DNA of 64,000 bases from CAVZOY01 sp963777095 (GTDB lineage: Bacteria > Actinomycetota > Actinomycetes > Mycobacteriales > Geodermatophilaceae): contig CAVZOY010000006.1 of assembly GCA_963777095.1 (NCBI GenBank), positions 620,001 to 684,000 of the forward strand, given 5' to 3'. The first letter of the stretch is position 1, and every line of letters starts with the position of its first letter. The notes below the pieces were generated by a model that saw only the letters and a list, made by a program, of their open reading frames with translations, ran no database searches and was not told where the DNA came from. Shown one piece after another: positions 1-9,086 of the stretch. A program made the translations under genes and the position numbers.

Positions 1-246
1 CGGCCGGACTCCCCGGCCCGGTCGTCGTCGCGGGGGACCTCAATCTGCCCGGCCGGCCTGCCCGCCCGGCTGCTGGGTGGCCACGACCTGGTCCGCGCGC
101 CGACGTTCCCCGGGCACGCGCCCCGGCTGCAGCTCGACCACCTCGTCGCGCCGTACGAGGTGACGGCGGACGACCCCGTCGCCCGGCGACTGCCCGTCGG
201 CGACCACCTCGCGCTGTGCGCCACCCTCCGCCTCCCCGAGGCATAG
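1..246 (+). CDS. Endonuclease/exonuclease/phosphatase family protein, C-terminal fragment
   Basis: Only the C-terminal end of the gene is in the window. Visible are GDLNLP, the Asp-Asn metal/catalytic element of the EEP fold, then LDHLV and a terminal GDHLAL, the Asp-His catalytic block found at the end of these phosphodiesterases. GDLNLP and the rest lie in different frames. One extra base near position 50 explains the break, since GR-LPARLLGG reads on smoothly after its removal. The enzyme class hydrolyses phosphodiester bonds in nucleic acids or phospholipids; the substrate cannot be told from this fragment. Confidence 0.6.
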   Translation, partial: RPDSPARSSSRGTSICPAGLPARLLGGHDLVRAPTFPGHAPRLQLDHLVAPYEVTADDPVARRLPVGDHLALCATLRLPEA

Positions 247-309
247 GAAGCTTTGCCCCCTGAATTCGCGCCGCAGATGCAGGCAGAGCCTCTTGTGCCT
301 CTGGCCGGG

Positions 310-777
310 TCAGGCGGAGAGGAGGGGGCGCAGACGCGCCAGAGATCCCGCCAGGCCGGGGTGCAGCGACACCTCGTCGAGCGCGGCGAGCGCGATCCAG
401 GCGACGCCGGCGCTCTCGCCGTCGAGCCGCAGGTCGGCGGCCTCGATCGGTCGCGCGGGCCGGGCCAGGACGGTCGTGTAGCTCCAGCCGCCGTGGTCGT
501 CGACCCAGTGCGCCCCGAGGACGACGTCGTCCGGCAGAAGGCCGAGCTCCTCGCACACCTCGCGCAGCGCGCCGGCCGCCGCGGCCTCGCCGGCGTGCAG
601 GGCGCCACCCGGGGTTCCCCAGGTGCCGCCGTGGTGCGACCACTCCGCGCGGTGCTGCAGCAGCACTTCCGGCCCGGCCGCGCCGTCGCGATGCACGAGC
701 AGGCCCGCGGCCCCCGCGCGGCCCCAGTGCCGGTGGCCCAGGGCGCAGGTGGTCCAGCCGTCGGTCGGGGTTCGCAC
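310..777 (-). CDS. Nudix hydrolase
   Basis: A 155-residue protein with a complete Nudix box: a GG start near residue 57, E after five residues, then REVCEELGL, which matches GX5EX7REUXEEXGU. The glutamates bind the catalytic divalent metal. The family hydrolyses nucleoside diphosphates linked to another moiety. The size is typical of a single-domain house-cleaning Nudix protein. It is divergently transcribed from the LOG-family gene, with only 23 bases between the starts, so the two probably share a promoter region. The exact substrate cannot be predicted. Confidence 0.88.
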   Translation of the reverse strand: MRTPTDGWTTCALGHRHWGRAGAAGLLVHRDGAAGPEVLLQHRAEWSHHGGTWGTPGGALHAGEAAAAGALREVCEELGLLPDDVVLGAHWVDDHGGWSYTTVLARPARPIEAADLRLDGESAGVAWIALAALDEVSLHPGLAGSLARLRPLLSA

Positions 778-800
778 GCCGCCACCCTAGATTCGGTCGC

Positions 801-1367
801 ATGCGCGTCGCCGTCTTCACCGGGTCCCAGAGCGGGCCGCCGTCCCACCGCGCCGCCGCCGCGGCGTTCGCGGCCGATCTGGCCCGCGCCGGTGTCGGCA
901 TCGTCTACGGCGGCGGGCACGTCGGGCTGATGGGCGTGGTCGCCGACGCCGCGCTCGAGGCCGGCGGCGAGGTGGTCGGTGTCATTCCGCAGCACCTGGT
1001 GGACGACGAGCTCGCGCACCCGGGCCTGCCCCGGCTCGAGGTCGTGGCCTCCATGCACGAGCGCAAGGCGCGGATGGCCGACCTGTCCGACGCCTTCGTC
1101 GCGCTGCCCGGTGCGGCCGGCACGCTCGAGGAGCTGTTCGAGGCCTGGACCTGGGGGATGCTCGGCCTGCACGCCAAGCCGACGGCACTGCTCGACGTCG
1201 ACGGCTTCTGGCAGCCGCTGCTCGCCCAGCTGCGCCGCATGGTCGACGACGGCTACCTCGACGGCCGCCGGCTCGACGCGCTGGGCGTGGTCGGCTCGGC
1301 CGCGCAACTGCTGGCCTTCGTGGAGGGCTACGAGCACCCGGCCCGCAAGTGGGTCGCATCGCGGTAA
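801..1367 (+). CDS. LOG-family protein (TIGR00730; cytokinin riboside monophosphate phosphoribohydrolase-like)
   Basis: A 188-residue Rossmann-like protein. It begins MRVAVFTGSQSG and continues with GIVYGGGHVGLMG and MHERKARM, the nucleotide-binding and catalytic Arg elements of the LOG/lysine-decarboxylase-like family. The signature loop PGGxGTxxE reads PGAAGTLEE here, so the second glycine is alanine; Thr and the catalytic Glu are kept. Known members release free base from nucleoside 5'-monophosphates. The start follows the divergent Nudix gene closely. The loop substitution may alter activity, but the protein is otherwise full length. Confidence 0.88.
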   Translation: MRVAVFTGSQSGPPSHRAAAAAFAADLARAGVGIVYGGGHVGLMGVVADAALEAGGEVVGVIPQHLVDDELAHPGLPRLEVVASMHERKARMADLSDAFVALPGAAGTLEELFEAWTWGMLGLHAKPTALLDVDGFWQPLLAQLRRMVDDGYLDGRRLDALGVVGSAAQLLAFVEGYEHPARKWVASR

Positions 1368-1401
1368 CCCGGCCGCAACAGCGGCGTGCTCCACTGGGTC
1401 G

Positions 1402-2313
1402 ATGGGCACGGCGCTCCGCCGGGAGATCCGGGTCGTGCACGGTTATCGCCGTGCCTACGTGCGGGCCGGCAGCGGCCCTGCCCTCCTGCTGCTCCACGGG
1501 ATCGGCAACAGCGCCCAGACCTGGGCGCCGGTGATCGACCGGCTGGCCGTGGGGCACACCGTCATCGCGCCGGACCTGCTCGGACACGGCTCGTCGGACA
1601 AGCCGCGCGGCGACTACTCGGTGGCCGGCTACGCGAACGGGATGCGCGACCTGCTGTCGGTGCTGGACGTCGAGCAGGTCACGGTCGTGGGCCACTCGCT
1701 CGGCGGCGGCATCGCGTTGCAGTTCGCCTACCAGTTCCCGGAGCGGTGCGAGCGGCTCGTCCTGGTCTCCAGCGGCGGCCTCGGACCCGAGCTCAGCCTG
1801 GGTCTCCGGCTCGCGACCATCCCGGGCGCGGAGATGGCGCTGTCCGCGCTCGCTGCCGCACCCTGGCCGGTGCGACCGGGACTGTCCGCACTCGGCGAGG
1901 TGGGACGACGCATCGGCTGGGGCCGGGCGCGGGACCTGGCGGAGGCCGGGGGAGCGCTGCTCGCGCTGCAGGACGCCGAGGCGCGCAGCGCCTTCCTGAG
2001 AACGCTGCGCAGCGTCGCCGACGTCCGCGGCCAGAGCGTCACCGCCCTGGACCGGCTCTACCTCGCCGCCGCCCTGCCGATGCTCGTCATCTGGGGCGCC
2101 CGTGACCCGATCATGCCGCGGCGGCACGCCGAGATCGTGCGCGACCAGCTGCCGACGGCGCGGGTCGAGGTCTTTCCGGACGCCGGGCACTGGCCGCACC
2201 TGGCCGACCCGGAGCGGTTCTGCTCGGTCCTGCTCGACTTCCTCCGCTCCACGGCCCCGGTGTCCCACGACCGCGACGGCTGGCGCGCACTGCTGCGGCA
2301 GGACCTGACCTAA
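1402..2313 (+). CDS. Alpha/beta-fold hydrolase
   Basis: A 303-residue alpha/beta hydrolase. LLLLHGIGN forms the oxyanion-hole region, GHSLGG is the nucleophile elbow, GARDPIMP carries the acid, and GHWPH carries the catalytic His. The ATG at 1402 was chosen because homology to the family begins right after it. The frame is open much further upstream, but that part overlaps the LOG gene. A flavoprotein gene starts 10 bases downstream, suggesting co-transcription. Substrate class (ester, lactone, haloalkane) is not evident; the central cap region is variable. Confidence 0.85.
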   Translation: MGTALRREIRVVHGYRRAYVRAGSGPALLLLHGIGNSAQTWAPVIDRLAVGHTVIAPDLLGHGSSDKPRGDYSVAGYANGMRDLLSVLDVEQVTVVGHSLGGGIALQFAYQFPERCERLVLVSSGGLGPELSLGLRLATIPGAEMALSALAAAPWPVRPGLSALGEVGRRIGWGRARDLAEAGGALLALQDAEARSAFLRTLRSVADVRGQSVTALDRLYLAAALPMLVIWGARDPIMPRRHAEIVRDQLPTARVEVFPDAGHWPHLADPERFCSVLLDFLRSTAPVSHDRDGWRALLRQDLT

Positions 2314-2323
2314 CGTCGTCCCG

Positions 2324-3467
2324 GTGGAGCGGTACGACGTCGTCGTCGTGGGCGGCGGCCCTGCCGGGGCGACGGCGGCGCTGGCCGCGCTGCGCGCCGA
2401 TCCCGGCGCGTCGGTGCTCGTTCTGGACCGCGCCGACTTCCCCCGCGACAAGGTGTGCGGCGACGGCATCGCACCCGAGGCGCTCGACGTCCTCGCCGGG
2501 CTCGGCGTCGACCCGTCCGCGCTGACCGAGGGGTTCGCGCCGGTACGGCGCCTGCGGCTGACCGGCCCGTCCGGAGCCGTCGTCGAGCGCGCGATGCACC
2601 GCCCGGCCGCCGTCGTGCCGCGACTGGCGTTCGACGCCCGGCTGCTCGAGGCCGCCCGCGCCGTCGGAGCGGAGGTGCGGCGGACGCTCGTCCGGCGGGT
2701 CGAGCCGCGGCCGGACGGCGTGGAGGTGGACGGGTCCGTCACGGCCTCGGTCCTCGTCGCTGCCGACGGCGCCGAGTCCGTCGTCCGCAGGGCCCTGGGC
2801 GTCCGCGCCCCGCGACCCGACCAGGTGGCCGTCGCGATCCGGGGATACGCGCCGGAGCCGCCCGGCACGTCCGGCGTCCAGGTGGTGACGACGACGGCGC
2901 GCCGCTGGCCTGCCTACGCCTGGTCGTTCCCCCTCGGCGACGGCCGCGCCAACGTCGGCTACGGCGAACTCGTCAGCGGCGGCGTCACCCGCGCCGGCCT
3001 GGTCGAGGGCCTGCACCGACTGCTGCCCGGCGTCGAGCCCGAGGGGCTGCGGGCACACCGCCTGCCGCTGTCGACCGGGCGACCGCGGCTCCCCGACGGA
3101 CGGGTGCTGCTCACCGGGGACGCCGCGGGACTGATCAACCCGCTCACCGGCGAGGGCATCTTCTACGCGGTGCTCTCCGGCGCTCTCGCCGGCGCGGTCG
3201 CGCACCTCGGCGCGGACGCCGGCGCCGCCTACCGCCGCGCACTCCGGGCGCGGCTCGGCCGGACACTGCGGCACCTCACCGTCGCCTCGCAGCTCTCCCG
3301 GCTGCCGCGCGTGATGGACGCCGCCGTCCGGGCCGCCGACGCCCGGCAGGCGGTGTTCGACGACGTGGTCGCGACTCGGCCTGGCCGACGGCCGCCTGAC
3401 CGTGCGGAGTCTCGCCGCTGCCGCTCGTCGTGCGGCACCGCTACGAGGACGGCGACCGGGGATGTGA
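2324..3467 (+). CDS. Geranylgeranyl reductase-family FAD-dependent oxidoreductase (frame break near 3374)
   Basis: GTG start. The N-terminus carries the FAD-binding Rossmann motif GGGPAGATAA, then DKVCGDGIAPEAL, typical of geranylgeranyl-reductase-type flavoproteins. The second FAD contact GDAAGLINPLTGEGI lies near residue 265. Members reduce isoprenoid chains such as those of menaquinone or lipids. After VFDDVVA the family-like end LGLADGRLTVRSL is one base out of frame. Removing one base near 3374 lets the protein end at the TGA at 3465-3467. Without correction the frame runs on wrongly into the antisense of the next gene. Part of the same unit as the upstream hydrolase. Confidence 0.82.
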
Positions 3468-3517
3468 CCGACACGAACCTGTGCGCCCGTCTACAGCCGT
3501 CCGCCCGGCGGCAACCG

Positions 3518-4771
3518 TCACTGGGCGAGGGTCGCGCAGGACGGGCACACGTCACGGGCGGCGACCGGCCAGGTCTGCTCCGCGCTCAACCGGACCAGGG
3601 ACCCGCAGACGGTGGTCTCGCAGGCACCCCCGATCGCGCCGACCAGCCGATCGAGCTGCACGGCGTGCCACAGCGCCGTTGTGGGGCCGAGCGCCCGACC
3701 GCGGCCAGCGGCGTAGCGGGTCGTTGCCGCGGAACGTGCGGCCGGCGTGCTCGGAGCGGTCATGGCCTCGGCGGGCTTCGCGGCCTCCTGAGCTACCGCC
3801 TCGCAAACCTTGGCCTTGAGAGCGGACTCCGTGTCGGCACGGCCGGCGCGGGCGCCCTCGATCGTGGCGTCGAGCGCCAGCTGGGCCTGCCGGACGACGC
3901 GTGCGATCTCCGGGAGGACGCTCCTGGTCTCGGCCACGTCGGGAGCGATCTCGGCGATATCCGCAACGAAGGCCCGGCCGTTCGTGACCTGCTCGACGCC
4001 GGCGGAGGCGACGCCGGCCGAGCTCGGCGACTCCTCGGCACTCGAGTACGGCGTGCCGGATGTCGCGGTCAACCCGTCGGAGGCCATGGCCACGCCCCGC
4101 GCGTCGGCCCCGGCCTGCCACGCGGCCCCGAGGAGACCGTCACCAACGGTATCCGGGGCCCGGGACATGTCCGGGAGCTCGTCGCGGGTGGTCAGCAGTA
4201 GGCGCTGGTCCAGGCGGCCCTCCGCCGGTGCCTGCAGGACGCGCACCGCGCGCCGCACCGGTCCGGCCATGCTGTGGACGAGAAAGGCTGTCGCCCCGGC
4301 CACGCCGAGCAGCCCGATCAAGCCGGCCATGACAAGGGTGGTACTGGCCGTATGCATCGCCGATGCCGAGCCGGCCCGGCGGACGCCGAGCACACCGCCC
4401 TCCTCGGCCTGCACAGACATGACCGGCGACCCGATCCGGTCCCTCACCGCCGTGTCCTCCTGCGGGCACGGCGGCGCGCTGAGCTGCTGCTGGACGGGGT
4501 CGTGGGCTGTTCGCGTCGACGGGGCAAAGAGGTCGGTCGAGCCGGCGAGGACGACGTCCAGCCGGAGCCCCGCCGTGCACCTGTGGTGGACCCGGTCGTG
4601 ATCGTGGCCCGGGCACGCCACGTTCACCGAGACCCTCCCCGAGAGCACGAGGAGCGACATGCGGGCGAGCACGAAAGCGGTGACCAGCTTACTGCCGGTC
4701 CGCGGGTCGGAGAACATCGAGCGGGGGGCCCGCGCGCGAATGCGGGGCGCCGGGGTGGCCGAAAGAGCCAT
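3518..4771 (-). pseudogene. Degenerate methyl-accepting chemotaxis protein
   Basis: A 417-residue open frame from ATG 4771, which has a good ribosome site (GAGGGA) 7-8 bases upstream; a longer start at 4828 has none. It shows an MCP layout: a first membrane segment near residues 25-45, a periplasmic stretch, a second segment (LVMAGLIGLLGVAG), and a HAMP-like linker (RLDQRLLLTTRDELPDM). A worn-down signalling helix follows, in which LALDATIEGARAG and EAVAQEAAKPAEAM echo LALNATIEAARAG and ELAQETAKATEEI. The hairpin-tip sequence that contacts CheA/CheW is not recognisable. No other chemotaxis gene is in the window. Probably a receptor decaying without stop codons; a repurposed protein is possible. 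Confidence 0.55.
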
Positions 4772-5326
4772 GGTTTTGTCCCTCGTCATGAGGCAGTGGC
4801 GCTCCGCGTCGTTGCGAAGGCCAGGCACCTAGGGCGCCCGCGATGAGGATGGGCTTGACACGGAAGTGACTCCTGGGAACACGCCACACCATTTATCCAA
4901 ATGTTGTAATGGGGCCCGAATGGTCGTGTCGACTTGTCGTCGACTCGCTTTTCGCGGCCCGCTCGGGTCGAATTTCGATGTCGATCACAGGACGGCTGCG
5001 GATTTCCGATCGGCCGACTCGCATTCGATATCCTGTTCGAAGGGAATTGATCGAGATGAACCGGCGCCTCGGTGGTGGGCGCAGCTGGTACGGCGACCGG
5101 GCACCTTCACCCAGCCGGTCGAGGACGCCGGTCTGCGGGAGCACCGCCAGGCGGTCGGGAACTCCCAGTGCTCGACGGTGCGGCCGTCTCGGACCCCGGC
5201 GAGGTCGAGCGCGGTGATGTCGACCGAACGGTTGCGGGGTGGACGGCGTTACTCCTGAGGACGCCGCGGCGATCGTCCGGACCCGCTCCACAGGCTGCTC
5301 GACGCGCTCCTTCCGCCCCCACAACG
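4772..5326. other. Intergenic region, no convincing gene
   Basis: About 550 bases separate the receptor remnant from the first operator. The stretch 4860-5070 is less GC-rich than its surroundings. Short open frames exist on both strands, but none has a recognisable motif or a ribosome site I trust. I looked for a cobalamin riboswitch because a EutA-like gene lies downstream and saw no clear B12 box. Confidence 0.5.
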
Positions 5327-5364
5327 TTGACGCGCGTCACACCGTGGTCTTATGGTCCTACCAA
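5327..5364 (+). promoter_or_regulatory. Promoter with GntR/FadR-type operator, site a
   Basis: The -35 is TTGACG (5327-5332), followed by an 18-base spacer and a -10 of TATGGT (5351-5356). The palindrome TGGTCCTACCA (5353-5363) overlaps the -10, so a bound protein would block RNA polymerase. It matches the FadR-subfamily consensus TNGTNNNACNA. The bicupin start codon is about 75 bases downstream. The same arrangement recurs at sites c and e. Confidence 0.75.
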
Positions 5365-5439
5365 CCTAGGCCGGAGACTCTCAGGCCTCGCGCGTCCACC
5401 GCCGTGGGCGCCCCTCCCGTCCGAGCAGGAAGGACCCCC

Positions 5440-6561
5440 GTGGCCAAGGACGCGCTCGTCAGCAAGGACCTCGCCAAGAAGTTCGAGACCGAGAAGGACT
5501 CGCCGTACACCCGCTGGGTGGCCGACGAGGGCCTCGACATCATCGCCGCCCACTACGTGGCCGACCTCAAGGAGGTCGAGCTCAAGCCGTGGGCCCGCCG
5601 TGGCGGTCGAGGCGTCTTCATCAACCACGAGGCCAGCCGCACCTCGAACGACTGCTACGTCGCCGAGATCCCCGCCGGCGGGGCGCTCGAGCCGCAGCGG
5701 CAGCTGTTCGAAGAGATGATCATGATCCTCTCCGGGCACGGCTCCACGAAGGTGTGGAACGACGCCGGCGCCGAGGTCACCTTCGAGTGGGGCCCCGGTG
5801 CGCTGTTCGCCATCCCGCTCAACGCCAACCACCAGCACTTCAACGGCTCGGGCACCGAGACGGCGCGGTTCGTGTCGTCGACCAACGCCCCGGGGATCAT
5901 CAACCTCTACGACGACATCGACTTCGTCTTCGGGACCGCGCACGACTTCCCGAAGCGCTTCAACGGCGAGCCGGACTACTTCGCGCCGAAGGGCGAGCAG
6001 AAGGGCCTGCTGCTCGACACGAACTTCGTCGCCGACGCGGTGAACCTGCCGCTGATCGAGGCCAAGGAGCGCGGGGCCGGGGGCGGGCACATCCGCTTCA
6101 ACATGGCCAAGGGCTCGATGAACAGCCACATCTCGCAGTTCCCGACCGCCACGTACAAGAAGGGCCACCGGCACGGCCCGGGCGCCCACGTGATCATCCT
6201 GTCCGGCGAGGGCTACAGCCTCATGTGGCCCGAGGGCGAGGAGCCGACCCGGTACGAGTGGGGCCCCGGCACGCTGATCGTCCCGCCGAACATGTGGTAC
6301 CACCAGCACTTCAACACCGGCACCGAGCCGGCCCGCTACCTGGCCTTCAAGCACGAGGTCGTGTCGATCCGCAACGCGCAGGGCGTGCCGAAGGCCTGGA
6401 TCAGCCAGCGCATCGGCGGCGACCAGATCGACTACGCCGACGAGTCGTCGTACGTGCGGGAGACGTTCGCCGAGGCGCTGGCCAAGCACGGCCTCGAGCC
6501 GCAGATGGAGAAGGCGTACGAGCAGGAGCTCGAGAACCTGCCGCCCAAGCCGGCCGCCTGA
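5440..6561 (+). CDS. Bicupin protein, dioxygenase-like
   Basis: GTG start chosen because AGGAAGG lies just upstream; the frame is open to 5239 but without support. The 373-residue protein has two cupin barrels. In the first (about residues 75-150) the usual HxH is replaced by a Glu/Gln-rich stretch, though NANHQHFN keeps C-terminal histidines. The second (about 240-315) has the metal motif KGHRHGPGAH, then LSGEGYSLMWPEGE and YHQHFN. Bicupins of this sort resemble gentisate or hydroxynaphthoate ring-cleaving dioxygenases. It is the first gene of the operator-a unit and is followed by the EutA-like gene. Three more cupin proteins occur at 26.3-28.5 kb under the same operator. Substrate unknown. 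Confidence 0.8.
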   Translation: MAKDALVSKDLAKKFETEKDSPYTRWVADEGLDIIAAHYVADLKEVELKPWARRGGRGVFINHEASRTSNDCYVAEIPAGGALEPQRQLFEEMIMILSGHGSTKVWNDAGAEVTFEWGPGALFAIPLNANHQHFNGSGTETARFVSSTNAPGIINLYDDIDFVFGTAHDFPKRFNGEPDYFAPKGEQKGLLLDTNFVADAVNLPLIEAKERGAGGGHIRFNMAKGSMNSHISQFPTATYKKGHRHGPGAHVIILSGEGYSLMWPEGEEPTRYEWGPGTLIVPPNMWYHQHFNTGTEPARYLAFKHEVVSIRNAQGVPKAWISQRIGGDQIDYADESSYVRETFAEALAKHGLEPQMEKAYEQELENLPPKPAA

Positions 6562-6578
6562 TCCACCTGTTCCACCCC

Positions 6579-6615
6579 GACGTGCGGTCCGCCATTCACT
6601 GGCGGGCCGCACGTC
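6579..6615 (+). terminator. Intercistronic hairpin between bicupin and EutA-like gene
   Basis: Two 16-base arms (6579-6594 and 6600-6615) with one G-T mismatch and a five-base loop. There is no T-run, as is common in actinobacteria. It ends 20 bases before the EutA-like start, so it could reduce read-through or protect the bicupin message. Confidence 0.6.
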
Positions 6616-6634
6616 GTCGTTCGAGGAGCCTCGC

Positions 6635-8261
6635 GTGACCCACCCGCACGACCACGACCACGACCACGACCACGGCCACGGCCACGAGCCCGTCTACGGC
6701 CGCGAGCACGCCGCGCCGCAGGCGGTGCACGCGCCGTTCACGCCGGATCACGACCACGACCACGACGACGACAGCCCTGCCGCTCGAGGACAACCCGATC
6801 TGGCAGCAGGACAACGTCACCCTGCACAGCGTCGGCATGGACATCGGGTCGTCGGGCACGCAGGTGGTCTTCTCGCGGCTGCACCTGCGCCGCATCGGCG
6901 AGGAGCTGACCAGCCGCTACATCGTCGTCCGGCGGGACAGCGTCTACCGCTCCCCCGTGGCGCTGACGCCGTACACCAGCGACGAGTCCATCGACGCGGC
7001 CGGCCTGGGCACGATCATCGACCGCGCGTACGGCGAGGCCCGGATCGGCCCGGAGGACATCGACACCGGCGTCGTCATCCTCACCGGCGAGGCGCTGCGC
7101 CGCGCCAACGCCGAGGCGATCGCCGGCGTCCTCGCCGAGACGGGCGGCGAGCTGGTCACCGCCACCGCCGGCCACAACATGGAGGCGATGCTGGCCGCCT
7201 ACGGCTCCGGCGCCGCCCAGGCCTCCTACGACCGGAACTGCCGCATCCTCAACGTCGACATCGGCGGCGGGACGACGAAGCTCGCGCTGGTCGACCGCGG
7301 CCGGGTGCTCGCGACGGCGGCGGTGCACATCGGCGGTCGGCTGCAGGTCGTCGACGACGCCGGGCGCATCACCCGCCTCGACCCGGCCGGACGCCGGCAC
7401 GCCGCCCGCGCCGGCCACGAGGTGGCGCTCGGCGACACCGTGGCCCCGGGCGAGCCGGACGCCGTCGCCGAGGCGATGGCCGACGCACTGGTCGCAGTCC
7501 TCACGACCCCGGTCGGAGACCTTCCGGACGACGTCGCCGCGCTGTACCTGACCGACCCGCTGGACACCCCCGTCGACGTCGACGGCGTCATGTTCTCCGG
7601 CGGCGTCGCCGAGTACGTGTACGACCGCGAGACCGAGACGTTCGGGGACCTCGGGGCGCCGCTCGGCCGCGCCCTGCGGCGCCGGGTGGACGACGGCCGG
7701 CTGGATCTCGCGCTGCTGCCCGCCGGCGAGTGCATCCGCGCGACCGCCCTGGGCGCCTCCGAGTACAGCGTCCAGCTGTCGGGGAACACCGGCTGGATCT
7801 CCGACCCCGACGCGCTGCTCCCCCGCCGCAACCTGCAGGTGGTCAAGCCGGTGTACGAGCTCGGCGACGAGGTGTCGTCGGACGACGTCGCGGCCGCGAT
7901 CCGCCGGCACCTGGTCGCCCTGGACACCGCCCACCACGACGACGACGTCGCCCTCGCGCTCGGCTGGAGCGGTCTGCCCGCCTACCGGCGGCTGCACGCC
8001 TTCGCCGTCGGCGTCCGCGACGGCCTGGGCGACCGGATCGACGGGGGCCGGCCGGTCTACCTGATGCTCGACGGCGACGTCGCCATGACCCTGGGCCGGC
8101 TGCTGCGCGACGAGCTCGGCGTGCGCAACGACCTGCTCGTGGTCGACGGGCTCGGCCTGCGGGACTTCGACTACATCGACATCGGCCGGGTGCGGCACCC
8201 GTCGCGCACCGTGCCGGTGACGATCAAGTCGCTGCTGTTCACCAACGACCCCCGCGACTGA
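6635..8261 (+). CDS. eutA: EutA-family ammonia-lyase reactivating factor-like protein with His-rich N-terminus (frame break near 6773)
   Basis: GTG start with GAGGAG upstream. The first 45 residues are a His/Asp repeat (HDHDHDHDHGHGH and DHDHDHDD), a likely metal-binding tail. One extra base near 6773 separates this tail from the body, which resumes LPLEDNPIWQQDN. The body matches EutA along its length: DIGSSGTQVVFSRL, ILTGEALRRAN, NVDIGGGTTKLAL (the ATPase phosphate loop) and a C-terminal DYIDIG...VPVTIKSL. EutA uses ATP to expel damaged cobalamin from ethanolamine ammonia-lyase. No eutB/eutC is present here, so the client enzyme is unknown or elsewhere. Co-transcribed with the bicupin under operator a. 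Confidence 0.82.
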
Positions 8262-8344
8262 GAAGCCGGACCGACTGACCCCCGCCACTCGCACGCTCGC
8301 GGCGGGAGCCTGCGAGGCGGGCCGCCCGGCCGCCCTGCAGGGGC

Positions 8345-9086
8345 TCAGAACTGGAGGAAGGGGATGTAGCCCGTCGGCAGCGGGATGTAGACGAGCTGCT
8401 GGAACACCAGGTAGATGAGCACGCCGGTCACGGCCGCGTAGATGGCGGCGGCCAACCACGACGTCCGGCCCGAGAACCGCAGGTAGAAGAAGGCGAACAG
8501 CGGCACCGAGACGAAGGCGCCCAGGACGAAGAAGCCGAGCGAAGAAGACCACGATCCAGGACAGGGCCGCGAGCCAGGCCCGTCCGCCCGCGGTGGCGAA
8601 GACGTACTCCATGCTCGCGTCGTCCTCGATGTCGTCGTCGACGATCTCCAGGTTCGAGACGAGCCTGTCCGCTGGCGGCGCATCGTCGGCCGTCCCCGTG
8701 TCCCCCGTGGACGCGGTGGCCCCGGTCCCCGCGGCAGCCGCGGGAACAGCAGCGGCCGCCGGCGCAACCGCAGGCGGTGAGGCAGCCGCGGCCGGCGGGT
8801 TCTCCACGGCCGCCTCCGGAGCGGGCGCGACGGCAGGGGCGGACGCAGGCCTACGCCGGCCGCGGACGGTCTGCCGGATCAACCCGAGGATGCGGAACAC
8901 GCTCAGCACGAATCCGAGCGCCGCCACCATCTGCGGGAACAGTGCCGCGCGGAAGGGAAAGTCCTCCGCGAGGAGGTAACCGGCGGCGAAGAACGCCAGC
9001 AGGAAGACCGTGACGCCCCACTCGCCGGGTCGCGGCCTCGTCACGGCCTCGGGCTCTGCCACCGGAACCTCCACCGCCTTCGTCAC
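8345..9086 (-). CDS. tctB: Tripartite tricarboxylate transporter small membrane subunit TctB (frame break near 8540)
   Basis: GTG start overlaps the tctA stop by four bases (GTGA). The protein has two N-terminal membrane helices (WGVTVFLLAFFAAGYLLA first). A long Ala/Pro-rich cytoplasmic insert of about 100 residues follows, then two C-terminal helices ending PLPTGYIPFLQF. The insert is unusual; TctB is normally compact. A one-base insertion near 8540 splits WIVVFF from GFFVLGAFVSVPLF. TctB works with TctA and the lipoprotein TctC to import carboxylates with an ion gradient. The matching TctC gene is 22 kb away at 31.7 kb but under the same operator type. Confidence 0.85.

Noticed and set aside
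4866..5324. Short open frames in the 4.8-5.4 kb gap
   Set aside because: No motifs and no supported start sites; overlapping frames on both strands look like noise.
4829..5439. Cobalamin riboswitch upstream of the bicupin/EutA-like unit
   Set aside because: No B12-box-like sequence or fitting secondary structure was seen; an ordinary promoter with operator explains the region.
6638..6770. GACCAC repeats as a CRISPR or tandem-repeat locus
   Set aside because: The repeats encode the in-frame His/Asp tail of the EutA-like protein and have no spacers.
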